In this document: piece after piece, positions 52,515 through 60,345 of the stretch
How the letters are laid out: every line of letters starts with the position of its first letter
Position numbering within the stretch: the first letter of the stretch is position 1
The notes under the pieces: model-generated
What the model was told of the DNA's origin: nothing
Database searches by the model: none
What the model saw: only the letters and a program-made list of their open reading frames with translations
From: an uncultured Oscillospiraceae bacterium
Lineage (GTDB): Bacteria; Bacillota; Clostridia; Oscillospirales; Oscillospiraceae
Reading direction: 5' to 3'
Assembly: GCA_944385415.1 (NCBI GenBank)
Contig: CALWXC010000007.1
Span: 47,645-111,644 of the forward strand
DNA: 64,000 bases
Made by a program: the position numbers and the translations under genes

Positions 52515-52754
52515 TTATTCCATTTTGGAGCCGCAATAGGGGCAGTACTCCCCGTTGCTGCGTCCCAGGTGCTTTTCGCAGTAGGGACAGCGGTAAAACA
52601 GCAGATTGAATATGGAACCCCCGCATAACACAACAAACCCCAGCACAATGAGCGGCGCACGGTTGAGCCACATCCCCAACAGCAGGATCATGCACCCGGT
52701 CACGGCAATTCCAGCGATCACTTTTCGGACCGTGCGCGGCGATTCATACCACAT
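52515..52754 (-). CDS. 79-aa zinc-ribbon membrane protein, tandem copy 1
   Basis: The protein starts MWYESPRTVRKVIAGIAVTG, has two hydrophobic segments (about 12-28 and 34-50) and ends with a zinc ribbon (CPYCEKHLGRSNGEYCPYCG). It is one of three tandem homologues here. Proteins of this type are small clostridial membrane proteins of unknown role. A GGAGGTGG ribosome site lies just before the ATG. Confidence 0.75.
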   Translation of the reverse strand: MWYESPRTVRKVIAGIAVTGCMILLLGMWLNRAPLIVLGFVVLCGGSIFNLLFYRCPYCEKHLGRSNGEYCPYCGSKME

Positions 52755-52788
52755 GATGCCACCTCCTGTTGCAAATCAAAGCAGCGGT

Positions 52789-53028
52789 TTATTCCATTTT
52801 TTTGCCGCAATAGGGACAGTATGCGCCGGTACTGCGGTCCAGGAATCTTCCGCAATGGGGGCAGCGGTAGTACGCGAAATGGATAATCAGTCCCGCTATC
52901 ACCAGCAATACCCCTATCACGGTCAATGCAGTCACTTCCACCATAGCGCCCACCAGAGCCAGTACCGCTCCGACTGCAAACGTTCCAAATACGATTTTTC
53001 AGACGGTACGCGGTGAATCTTTCCACAT
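52789..53028 (-). pseudogene. 79-codon zinc-ribbon membrane protein, tandem copy 2, interrupted by TGA
   Basis: The frame from ATG 53028 reads MWKDSPRTV, then TGA at codon 10 (52999-53001), then KIVFGTFAVGA through to a full zinc ribbon (CPHCGRFLDRSTGAYCPYCG, KKME, stop). The length matches its neighbours exactly, and codon 10 is CGA (Arg) in copy 1, so a single C-to-T change explains the stop. The ribosome site AGGAGGTGG is intact. It is a young nonsense pseudogene, or is read through. Confidence 0.8.
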
Positions 53029-53097
53029 GGTCCCACCTCCTGACACAAATTGAAGCAAAGGGAGCAACACCCCGCATGGCGTGTTCCAGATTGTTAT

Positions 53098-53337
53098 TCA
53101 TCGAATTTTGGCACCGCAGTGGGAACAAAACACACCGGTGACACGGTCCAGAAATTTCCCGCAAGCGGGACACCGGTAGTACCGCAGATGAATGACCAAC
53201 CCCACCAGCAGAATCACCACGCCCACGGCCCAGAGCAGCATGCTTGTGAAGCACACCCCCAGCAGCAGCACGCCGCCGCCGGACAGATATAATCGCATCA
53301 CAATGGCTCGGACGGCATGCAGAGAATGTTTCCACAT
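53098..53337 (-). CDS. 79-aa zinc-ribbon membrane protein, tandem copy 3
   Basis: The protein starts [20 protein letters not shown], has two membrane segments and the ribbon [20 protein letters not shown]. Start 53337 follows GGGAGGTGG. It is first in the tandem array and lies closest to the promoter at 53363-53391, so the three copies probably share a transcript. Confidence 0.75.
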   Translation of the reverse strand: MWKHSLHAVRAIVMRLYLSGGGVLLLGVCFTSMLLWAVGVVILLVGLVIHLRYYRCPACGKFLDRVTGVFCSHCGAKIR

Positions 53338-53362
53338 GGTACCACCTCCCAGTCCTTTTTTC

Positions 53363-53391
53363 AGTATACCATGATTTTCTCCGCCCTGCAA
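53363..53391 (-). promoter_or_regulatory. Sigma-A promoter of the tandem zinc-ribbon genes
   Basis: On the minus strand TTGCAG (53386-53391), 17 bp, TATACT (53363-53368) with extended TGG. Confidence 0.78.
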
Positions 53392-53468
53392 CGCAGAACC
53401 CCTGTCACCTTCTTCCCTGCCGCCGCCTATACTGGAAGGAGCGTATTTTTGAGAAAGCAGGGATTTAT

Positions 53469-54512
53469 ATGATTTATTCTGAGGATTGCAGCCGGTGCCG
53501 CTGCCCCTGTCCATGCCGCTGCTGCCCCGGCGGGACCGGGCCGACGGGCCCCACGGGCCCCCAAGGGCCCAGCGGCCCAACGGGGGCCACCGGAGCGACG
53601 GGCGCAACGGGGCCGACCGGTGCGACAGGCCCCGCCGGACCCATGGGACCGACCGGACCAACGGGACCCGCCGGAAGCGGCAGCGGCCCTACCGGCCCAA
53701 CGGGTCCCACCGGTCCCCAGGGCATCCCTGGACCTACCGGCCCCACCGGTCCCCAGGGCGTTACCGGGCCTACCGGCCCCACTGGTCCCCAAGGTATCGC
53801 CGGTCCCACAGGCCCTACAGGACCCCAGGGCATTGCCGGACCTACCGGACCAACTGGTCCCCAAGGCATCACCGGACCTACCGGTCCAACGGGTCCCCAG
53901 GGCGTTGCCGGGCCGACGGGAGCGACCGGTCCGGTGGGTCCCCAGGGCGTCCCCGGACCCACTGGCTCCACAGGCCCCCAAGGTATTACCGGTCCAACGG
54001 GACCCACAGGCCCCACCGGTTCCCAGGGCGTTACCGGGCCAACAGGCTCCACCGGACCCCAGGGCGTCACAGGACCAACCGGCCCCACAGGCCCGACGGG
54101 GGCAGCGCCGGAGGATGTGTTTGCCTCCTATTTTAACTTTCAGTATCCCATGGTCCGTAATACTCTGTTGGACCTGATTCCCGATATCACGGACCCCACG
54201 GGCCAGATCACCCAAACCGATTCCCAGCGCATTGCGTTGCAGCCGGGCTATTATCTGGTGTCCTATAAGGTGTCGGCCATTTTCACGTCGCCCAACTATT
54301 TGCAGGTGACGCCGTCGTATAACGGGGCGTCGCGCCTGGAATACGGCGTCTATTTTGCCGCCAATGCCGCCGGGTCCAGCGCCTGCGGCTCGGGATTTTT
54401 TATCATTCGTGCACCCGCGGCCACAGTGTTGACCTTTACTTATAGCGGCTCCGCCGACGCCCGGGACGGGGAAGCCAATGTGACGATTCTCAAGTTGAAT
54501 CGCCCCCTGTGA
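53469..54512 (+). CDS. BclA-like collagen-repeat protein, probable spore surface
   Basis: The 347-aa protein has a short cysteine-rich head (eight Cys in residues 7-19), a collagen domain of Gly-X-Y triplets (about 22-212, mostly GPT and GPQ in a 12-residue period), and a C-terminal domain of 135 residues ([33 protein letters not shown]) with the jelly-roll pattern of BclA/TNF-like trimers. No signal peptide is present, as expected for exosporium proteins made in the mother cell. GGGA lies before the ATG. The 36-bp repeats (53700-54090) are prone to length change. Confidence 0.88.
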   Translation: MIYSEDCSRCRCPCPCRCCPGGTGPTGPTGPQGPSGPTGATGATGATGPTGATGPAGPMGPTGPTGPAGSGSGPTGPTGPTGPQGIPGPTGPTGPQGVTGPTGPTGPQGIAGPTGPTGPQGIAGPTGPTGPQGITGPTGPTGPQGVAGPTGATGPVGPQGVPGPTGSTGPQGITGPTGPTGPTGSQGVTGPTGSTGPQGVTGPTGPTGPTGAAPEDVFASYFNFQYPMVRNTLLDLIPDITDPTGQITQTDSQRIALQPGYYLVSYKVSAIFTSPNYLQVTPSYNGASRLEYGVYFAANAAGSSACGSGFFIIRAPAATVLTFTYSGSADARDGEANVTILKLNRPL

Positions 54513-54523
54513 TTAGACGCAAA

Positions 54524-55360
54524 ATATAAAGGTTTTACTCGATTTTTTTCAAAAAATCGCGGAGTCCAGAGGCAGGGCCTCTGGTCGCCCCGCGCACGGG
54601 GCGAAATTCCCGCCCGTCGCAACGGGCGAAACACCCGCGCCGCGCACGGCGCGAAACACTTTAAGCGTCCCAAACCGCCATCCGCAGATGGCGCAATCCC
54701 CGGCAACGCCGAAGGCCGCTGTCCCCATCCCATCGCGGGTGGTGGACGGCGGCCTTATGTTGTACCGTGTCTGATGACGTACCCGCCCCCAAACGAAGCG
54801 GGGCAGTCCGTCCACGTTTGTAGGGCGGCACCGGTTTGTGCCGCCGTGCCGTACTGGGCAACGTTGACCGGCGCATGGGTGCGAATACGTAACCGTTTTG
54901 TAGGACGCGGCATCCTTGACGCGTCCATGGCACATTCCATCCGGGGCCGTCAGGGATGCCGGCCCCTACACCCAGCAGAAAAAATGGCCCCCACCGTCCA
55001 CCCCACAGGGGGCGGCGGCGGGGGCCATGGGGCCGTCGGAGACGGCCCCGGGGATTGCGCCATCTGCGGATGGCGCTTTGGACGATTGGGGATTTCGCGC
55101 CGTGCGCGGCGCGGGAATTTCGCCCGCTGCGGCGGGCGACCAAAGGCTCTGCCTTTGGAAACCGCGATTTGGGCAACGCGCCGCCGGTTGGCAAGAGGTG
55201 TCGGCGAGGAATTTTGTGTCAGAGCAAGGCCCAGTTTCGCCGCCATACTGGATGTATGGCAAGAAGCTGGGCCGCAGCTATGGCGCAAAAGGCCCGGCGA
55301 CACCCGAAGACACACCGGCGGTAAGTTGCCCTACAGAAAAAAATCGAGTAAAACTTTTAT
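54524..55360. mobile_element. Intergenic hairpin element E, complete, with terminal inverted repeats
   Basis: This fills the convergent gap between the collagen gene and the ABC ATPase. The ends 54524-54550 and 55336-55360 are inverted copies of the repeat containing TTTTACTCGATTTTTTTC. Its layout mirrors element C: hairpin arm, central GGACGCGGCATCCTTGACGC... CCCTGACGG block, second arm, then module copy 3 before the right end. No transposase or long conserved ORF is present. Confidence 0.75.
55171..55331 (+). ncRNA. Structured 161-nt module, copy 3 (candidate RNA)
   Basis: The + strand forms P0 55171-55177/55325-55331, P1 55181-55187/55315-55321, P2 55197-55203/55298-55304, P3 55212-55221/55281-55290 (G-U pairs), P4 55228-55234/55267-55273 and P5 55243-55248/55254-55259. 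P2 (GGTGTCG:CGACACC) and P4 (GGCCCAG:CTGGGCC) are perfect here and differ from the other copies. It lies downstream of the collagen gene in sense direction and 5 bp inside the right inverted repeat. Confidence 0.65.
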
Positions 55361-55374
55361 CTCTCTTTCCTCTT

Positions 55375-56118
55375 TTATGGGTTTTGCAGCTGCTCCTGAA
55401 TCCGCCGCTTATACTGCAAAAACTCCGGAGACAAATTGAAATCCTGCCGCCGGGGCCGTGGCTCCTCCACAACGATCTCCGACGTAATCCGGCCCGGCTG
55501 GCCCGTCAGCAGATAAATCCGGTCCGACAGCAGCACCGCCTCGTCCATATCGTGGGTGATAAACAGCGTGGAAAGGTGAATCCGTTCCATGACATCCAGA
55601 TACCACCGGTGAATGGCGCTTTTCGTCAGGGTATCAAGCGCCGAAAACGGCTCGTCCAGCAGCGCCACGTCCTGGGAAAACAGGTACGTTCGCAGCAGGG
55701 CCGCCCGCTGGCGCATACCGCCGGACAGCTGGGAGGGCCACAGCTTTTCCGTCCCGCCCAGGCCGAACTCCTCAAAAAGCGCCGACGCCTGTTTCCGGGC
55801 CTCCCGCTTTTTCACCCCCCGCAGCAGCAGGGGCAGCGCCACGTTATCCTCGATGGTCCGGTACGGCAGCAGCAAATCCTTTTGCAGCATGTAGCTGATA
55901 TGGCCCGGTTTGCCGGTGATGTCCTCCTCGTCCAGCAGCACCTGCCCGGCGTCGGGCTGCAGCAGGCCGGAAATGACGTTGAACAGCGTCGTTTTGCCGC
56001 CGCCGCTGACGCCCAGCAGGCACACCAGTTCCCCTTTCCGCAGGGTCACCGACACATCCTCCAGCACCTTCCGGCCGTCAAAGGACACGGAAACGCCGCG
56101 TACTTCCAGTGTCTCCAT
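55375..56118 (-). CDS. thiZ: ABC transporter ATP-binding protein, thiamine-precursor uptake
   Basis: The 247-aa ATPase powers the ThiXYZ-type importer. Walker A GVSGGGKTT (about 36-44), signature LSGGMRQRAALLRTY (about 129) and Walker B DVALLDEPFSALD are intact. It is last in the riboswitch-controlled operon, 1 bp after the binding-protein gene. Close relatives include taurine/nitrate-type ATPases, but the TPP riboswitch fixes the pathway. Confidence 0.9.
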   Translation of the reverse strand: METLEVRGVSVSFDGRKVLEDVSVTLRKGELVCLLGVSGGGKTTLFNVISGLLQPDAGQVLLDEEDITGKPGHISYMLQKDLLLPYRTIEDNVALPLLLRGVKKREARKQASALFEEFGLGGTEKLWPSQLSGGMRQRAALLRTYLFSQDVALLDEPFSALDTLTKSAIHRWYLDVMERIHLSTLFITHDMDEAVLLSDRIYLLTGQPGRITSEIVVEEPRPRRQDFNLSPEFLQYKRRIQEQLQNP

Positions 56119-56119
56119 C

Positions 56120-57229
56120 TCAGGCTTCCGGCAGATAGTCGTTGGTAAATCCGGCGTCCACGGTCACCTGGCCGTCCAGCAGCTGGTTGTCGTTGAGCCA
56201 CTGGAAGAACCCGCTCCACCGGGCGGCGTCAAACTCGCCCCAGCGGGCGGCGTCGGCCTGGTACTCCCCGGCCAGGAACTCCTGGCTGGCATAGATCAGA
56301 TCGGCACTGTCTGCCAGCTCCGGCACGGCCTCCATCAGAATGTCGGCGGCCTCCTTGGGGTTTTCGATGCAGTATTCATATCCACGGGTCACAGCTTCCA
56401 GAAATGCCTTGGCCTCGTCGGGATGCTCGGTGAGATAGTCGTTGTTGGCAATGATGACGGGGGTGTAGAAATCGAACACCGGGTCAATATCGGCAAAGGC
56501 GAAGTAATCGGTCTCCAGACCGGCCACGTCGCAGGCCACACCGGCCCAGCCCTCATAAACCCAAATGGCGTCCACGGACTTGGTCTCCAACGCTGTCACC
56601 TCGTCGGTGACCGTGGAGGGAATCAGCTCCACCTTGGAGAAATCGCCGCCGTCGGCCTCCATGACCTGCTGGATGGTGGCCTTTTCCACCGGCAGGTCCC
56701 AGGTGGCGTACTTGTGGCCCTCCAGGCCCTTGGGGGTGTCCATACCCTCGCCCTTGCGGGAGATGATGCCGGAGGTGTTGTGCTGGATGATGGCCGCCAC
56801 CGCCGTAATGGGCAGCTGGCCGTCACCGATGAGGGCCGGAGCAATGTAATCCTGGAAGGACACGCCGAACTGAGCCCCGCCGCTGCCCACCAGCATTTCC
56901 GCGCCGCCGTCGGGCGGCTGCACCACGTTGACCGTCAGACCGGCCTCTTCAAAATAGCCCAGCTTCTGGGCCACATACACGCCGGTGTGGTTGGTGTTGG
57001 GGGTCCAGTCCAGGACGAAGGTGATCTCCGTCAGCTCCGCCGGTTCCTGGTCCTCCGTGGCTTCCGGCTCGCCGGTGGTCTCGGTCCCGGCATCACCGGC
57101 GGCCGGTTCGTCGGTGGTGGCGGCGGGCTCGTCGGCAGCGGTATCCTGGGCCTTCTGGCCGCAGGCTCCCAGGCCCAGCACCAGAGTCAGAGCCAGCAGC
57201 AGCGCCCACAGGCGTTTGGTCAGATTCAT
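56120..57229 (-). CDS. thiY: NMT1/THI5-like substrate-binding lipoprotein
   Basis: The 369-aa protein is a lipoprotein (LGLGAC, Cys23) with an acidic Ala/Thr/Glu-rich linker, then an NMT1/THI5-like domain (about 60-365; ITFVLDWTPNTNHTGVYVAQ, LGYFEEAGLTVNVVQPPDGG). Such proteins bind formylaminopyrimidine or HMP, the pyrimidine part of thiamine. Start 57229 overlaps the permease stop (ATGA). It sits outside the membrane and feeds the permease. Confidence 0.9.
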   Translation of the reverse strand: MNLTKRLWALLLALTLVLGLGACGQKAQDTAADEPAATTDEPAAGDAGTETTGEPEATEDQEPAELTEITFVLDWTPNTNHTGVYVAQKLGYFEEAGLTVNVVQPPDGGAEMLVGSGGAQFGVSFQDYIAPALIGDGQLPITAVAAIIQHNTSGIISRKGEGMDTPKGLEGHKYATWDLPVEKATIQQVMEADGGDFSKVELIPSTVTDEVTALETKSVDAIWVYEGWAGVACDVAGLETDYFAFADIDPVFDFYTPVIIANNDYLTEHPDEAKAFLEAVTRGYEYCIENPKEAADILMEAVPELADSADLIYASQEFLAGEYQADAARWGEFDAARWSGFFQWLNDNQLLDGQVTVDAGFTNDYLPEA

Positions 57230-57990
57230 TTGGGGTCTTCCTTTCTGTCTTTCAGGTAACGGTACGGCATGCACTTTCTCTCCAGCAGGCTCACGGCGGC
57301 CATGAGGGCCAGGGAGACCGCGGAAATGAGAAAGATCACCGCAAACATTTTGTCAAAGGCAAAGGCGCTTTTGACGCGGGTCATATAGACGCCCAGACCG
57401 GCGAAGCCGCCCAGCCATTCGCTGATGACGGCGCCCACCACCGAATAGGCGGCGGCAATGCGCAGTCCCGAAAAGAACTGGGGCATGGCCGACGGGCATT
57501 TGAGATAGCGGAAAATCCGGACGCGCCCGGCCCCCATGGACCGCAATAGCCCCACGGCGTCCCGGTCCACGGACCGGAAGCCGTCCAGCAGTCCCACGGT
57601 GACGGGGAAAAAGGTCACCAGGATGATCAGAATGACCTTGGGCAGCATCTCGTATCCAAACCACAGCACCAGCAGCGGCGCAATTGCCACGGTGGGGATG
57701 GTCTGGGACAAAATCAAAATGGGATAGACGGCCCGGTACAGGACCTCGAAGGCGTCCATAAGCACGGCGAAGAAAAAGCCGATGGCCACGCCCAGGACCA
57801 GACCATAGAGGGCTTCCTGTAACGTCACCAACGCGTGTTCGGCCAGCAGCGCCCGGTCATTGTACAACGCCTGAAACACCTTCACCGGCGACGGCAGCAG
57901 ATAGGCCGGAATTAAACCGCTGACGGAGGCCAGCTGCCAGAGGACCAGCAGCACGGCCACAGCCACCACGGCGGGCAGTTTACTGCGCAT
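57226..57990 (-). CDS. thiX: ABC transporter permease, thiamine-precursor uptake
   Basis: The 254-aa permease has about six membrane segments and the ABC-permease EAA-type loop near GLLRSMGAGRVRIFRYLKCP. It belongs to the binding-protein-dependent BPD_transp_1 family. Start 57990 lies within the end of the thiamine-binding protein gene (11-bp overlap), and its end overlaps thiY. Confidence 0.9.
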   Translation of the reverse strand: MRSKLPAVVAVAVLLVLWQLASVSGLIPAYLLPSPVKVFQALYNDRALLAEHALVTLQEALYGLVLGVAIGFFFAVLMDAFEVLYRAVYPILILSQTIPTVAIAPLLVLWFGYEMLPKVILIILVTFFPVTVGLLDGFRSVDRDAVGLLRSMGAGRVRIFRYLKCPSAMPQFFSGLRIAAAYSVVGAVISEWLGGFAGLGVYMTRVKSAFAFDKMFAVIFLISAVSLALMAAVSLLERKCMPYRYLKDRKEDPK

Positions 57991-58282
57991 GGTGCTTGGT
58001 GACCTTTTTATCGATGGTGAGGATCTCCCCTTCCGGCTCATAGACCACTTTGATGTAGGCCGAGACCTTGGGAGCGCCGGCGCGGATGGCCACATGCTGG
58101 CATTCCTTGACGATGTCCATGAGCTGGTCGTAGTCGTCGCCCTCGATGGTGGTTTCAAAGGGACCGACGTAGTAGTTCAGGCCCTGGGCCTTGATGTAGT
58201 CGATGACCTCGTCCACAATACGCACCAATTCCTCGTCGTTCTCTGCCTTCGGCAGCGTCTGGATCGCAACACTTGCTTTCAT
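57980..58282 (-). CDS. MTH1187/YkoF-like thiamine-binding protein
   Basis: The 100-aa ferredoxin-fold protein reads MKASVAIQTLPKAENDEELV and has YYVGPFETTIEGDDYDQLMD, signature of the DUF77 (MTH1187) family that binds thiamine or HMP. Start 58282 follows TTTAGGAGGA. It is the first gene behind the TPP riboswitch and overlaps the permease gene, so it likely acts as an intracellular partner of the importer. Confidence 0.9.
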   Translation of the reverse strand: MKASVAIQTLPKAENDEELVRIVDEVIDYIKAQGLNYYVGPFETTIEGDDYDQLMDIVKECQHVAIRAGAPKVSAYIKVVYEPEGEILTIDKKVTKHHAQ

Positions 58283-58303
58283 GCTTCTGTTCCTCCTAAA
58301 CGT

Positions 58304-58338
58304 AAAAAACTGCCCACGCCGGGTACAGCGCGGGCAGT
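58304..58338 (-). terminator. Terminator of the TPP riboswitch expression platform
   Basis: On the minus strand ACTGCCC (with flanking GC pairs) pairs with GGGCAGT, then TTTTTT, located between the aptamer and the gene start at 58282. Confidence 0.85.
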
Positions 58339-58349
58339 AATAGCCAAAA

Positions 58350-58444
58350 AAAGCCGTTATGATTCCTACGCCGGCATGACCCGGATCAGGTATATGGGTC
58401 ACGGCGATTCAGCCGTCTCTCAGCCCGTTCGCGGGCTCCCCGTT
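58350..58444 (-). promoter_or_regulatory. TPP riboswitch (THI element)
   Basis: The minus strand has the conserved aptamer segments GGGGAGCCCG, CGGGCTGAGAGA, GACCCATATACCTGATCCGG and GTCATGCCGGCGTAGGAAT in order. TPP binding should favour the downstream terminator and switch off the transporter operon. Confidence 0.95.
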
Positions 58445-58454
58445 GTCACTCGAT

Positions 58455-58483
58455 AGTGTACCGCAGCCGACGCGGTTTGTCAA
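58455..58483 (-). promoter_or_regulatory. Sigma-A promoter of the thiamine-precursor operon
   Basis: TTGACA (58478-58483), 17 bp, TACACT (58455-58460) on the minus strand, about 10 bp before the aptamer. It overlaps the last codons of the asparaginase gene. Confidence 0.88.
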
Positions 58484-59484
58484 GTCTCAATGCAATTCAG
58501 CAAATCCTGGGCCACCGGCGTATTGAACTGACGCCGCAGTTCCTCATAGGGCAGGTCCTGGCCCAACAGCCACATGAGTTTCGTCACCGCCGCTTCAATG
58601 GTCATATCGTGGGCCTGGAGCACGTCATAGGCAGCCATGGCCTTACGGCCCACCTCGTAGACCCCCAGATCGCTGCCCTCCAGCATGGCCTGGGTGGCCA
58701 CCACCACATGACAGCCCCGCTCCTTGAGGGTCTGGAGCCGGTCCAGGAAGTTCCGCTGATGGGCAAAGGGCAGTCCGCCCGCGCCGTAGCTTTCGATAAC
58801 CAGGGCCCGGTAGTGCTCCCCGATATAGTCGAGGATGGCCGGGTCCATGCCGGGAATCAGCTTGAGCAGAAACACCTCCGGCAGCAGCTTGTGGTAAAAC
58901 CGCACCGGCTCCGTATGGTGGAAGGTCACATACTGAAAAATGCGGCCCTGATCGATGAGGGCCACCTCGGGATAGTTGATGCTGGAAAAGGCCGCATAGC
59001 TTTTGGTTTTCAGCTTTTTGGCCCGGGTGCCCAGGATGGCCCGGCCGGAGAAGACCACGAACACGCCGCCGCACCGCTCCTGGCAGGCAAAGCAAAGACT
59101 GTCCAGCAGATTTTTCTTGGCGTCGGTGACGGGGTCCATCAGGGGCTTTTGGGCCCCGGTGAGGACGATGGGCTTGTTGGACTGCTGAATCAGATACGAC
59201 AGCGCCGCCGACGTATAGGCCATGGTGTCGGTGCCGTGGGTAATCACAAAGCCGTCGTATTCGTCGTAATGTTTCTCGATGGTGGCGGCCATGAGCAGCC
59301 ATTGTTCCGGCTGGACGTTGGTGCTGTCGATGTTGAGCAGCTGCACCGTGTCGATGGTACAGAAGCTCTGGGCCTCCGGAACACTTTCGTACAGCTCCCG
59401 GGAGGTGATGCCGGGGGCCAGACCGTGCTCCGTGGGGGTGGAGGCAATGGTTCCGCCGGTGGCGATGAGAAGAACGCGCTTCAA
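58480..59484 (-). CDS. ansA: L-asparaginase, type I (cytoplasmic)
   Basis: The 334-aa enzyme hydrolyses asparagine to aspartate and ammonia. The two catalytic threonine motifs are ATGGTIAST (near residue 8) and ITHGTDTMAYT (near 80). No signal peptide is present. The start is TTG at 59484 (KRVLLIATGGTIAS), with AAAGGAG nine bases upstream; the longer frame has no similarity. Its end overlaps the promoter of the thiamine operon. Confidence 0.93.
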   Translation of the reverse strand: MKRVLLIATGGTIASTPTEHGLAPGITSRELYESVPEAQSFCTIDTVQLLNIDSTNVQPEQWLLMAATIEKHYDEYDGFVITHGTDTMAYTSAALSYLIQQSNKPIVLTGAQKPLMDPVTDAKKNLLDSLCFACQERCGGVFVVFSGRAILGTRAKKLKTKSYAAFSSINYPEVALIDQGRIFQYVTFHHTEPVRFYHKLLPEVFLLKLIPGMDPAILDYIGEHYRALVIESYGAGGLPFAHQRNFLDRLQTLKERGCHVVVATQAMLEGSDLGVYEVGRKAMAAYDVLQAHDMTIEAAVTKLMWLLGQDLPYEELRRQFNTPVAQDLLNCIET

Positions 59485-59583
59485 GGCCGGTTGCTCCTTT
59501 CCTGCGAATGGGAATCGTTTTTTATTATACCCAACTCCCCGTGGTTCGTAAAGAAGAAATTGAACCGGCGCCGTCAAAGGGGA

Positions 59584-59611
59584 TTGCGAATCCTGTAGAA
59601 AAGGCTATACT
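59584..59611 (+). promoter_or_regulatory. Promoter of the ABC exporter genes
   Basis: TTGCGA (59584-59589), 16 bp, TATACT (59606-59611), 33 bp before the ATG. Confidence 0.75.
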
Positions 59612-59643
59612 AGAATTATAGATTGCCGACGGGAGGGACGCAT

Positions 59644-60345
59644 ATGCACTATATTTCCTTTGAGAACGTGTGGAAGGAGTACCGCATGGGAGAAGTGGTC
59701 ATCCGGGCGGTGGACGGCGTGACCTTTCACATTGAAAAGGGGGAATTTGCCATCATTGTGGGTCCCTCCGGCGCGGGCAAAACGACGGTGCTCAATATGC
59801 TGGGGGGCATGGATACCTGCAGCGGCGGCGTGCTGGAGGTGGACGGGGTCCGGGTCAGCGGCATGACCACCCGGCAGCTGACGGCCTACCGCCGCAATGA
59901 CATCGGCTTTGTGTTTCAGTTTTACAATCTGGTGCAGAATCTGACGGCCCTGGAGAATGTGGAGCTGGCGGCGCAGATTTGCCGCCACCCCCTGGACGCA
60001 GCCCAGACGCTGGAACATGTGGGCCTGGGCCACCGGCTGGGCAATTTCCCGGCCCAGCTGTCCGGCGGCGAGCAGCAGCGGGTAGCCATTGCGCGGGCCT
60101 TGGCCAAAAATCCCAAGCTGCTGCTGTGCGACGAACCCACAGGCGCACTGGACTATGTGACCGGCAAGGCCATTTTACAGCTTTTGCAGGACACCTGCCG
60201 GAACAGTGGCATGACCGTGGTGGTCATCACCCACAATTCGGCGTTGACGCCCATGGCCGACCGGGTCATCCGCATTAAAAACGGCAAGGTTTCCGATATG
60301 ACGGAAAATCCCCACCCCACCCCAGTGGAGGCGATTGAATGGTAA
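59644..60345 (+). CDS. ABC exporter ATP-binding protein (MacB/LolD type)
   Basis: The 233-aa ATPase has Walker [10 protein letters not shown] (about 39-47), Q-loop [18 protein letters not shown], signature [15 protein letters not shown] and Walker [13 protein letters not shown]. This class works with FtsX-like permeases in mechanotransmission or export of lipids, peptides or antibiotics. Start 59644 follows GGGAGGG; TTG at 59623 is less likely. Its TAA overlaps the permease start (ATGGTAA). Confidence 0.92.
   Translation: MHYISFENVWKEYRMGEVVIRAVDGVTFHIEKGEFAIIVGPSGAGKTTVLNMLGGMDTCSGGVLEVDGVRVSGMTTRQLTAYRRNDIGFVFQFYNLVQNLTALENVELAAQICRHPLDAAQTLEHVGLGHRLGNFPAQLSGGEQQRVAIARALAKNPKLLLCDEPTGALDYVTGKAILQLLQDTCRNSGMTVVVITHNSALTPMADRVIRIKNGKVSDMTENPHPTPVEAIEW

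Noticed and set aside
52999..53001. In-frame TGA as a selenocysteine codon
   Set aside because: The homologous residue is arginine, no SECIS-like hairpin is apparent and the family has no redox site at that position.
53700..54090. Regular 36-bp repeats that could suggest a CRISPR array
   Set aside because: The period encodes Gly-X-Y triplets in one open frame, with no spacers of unique sequence and no cas genes.
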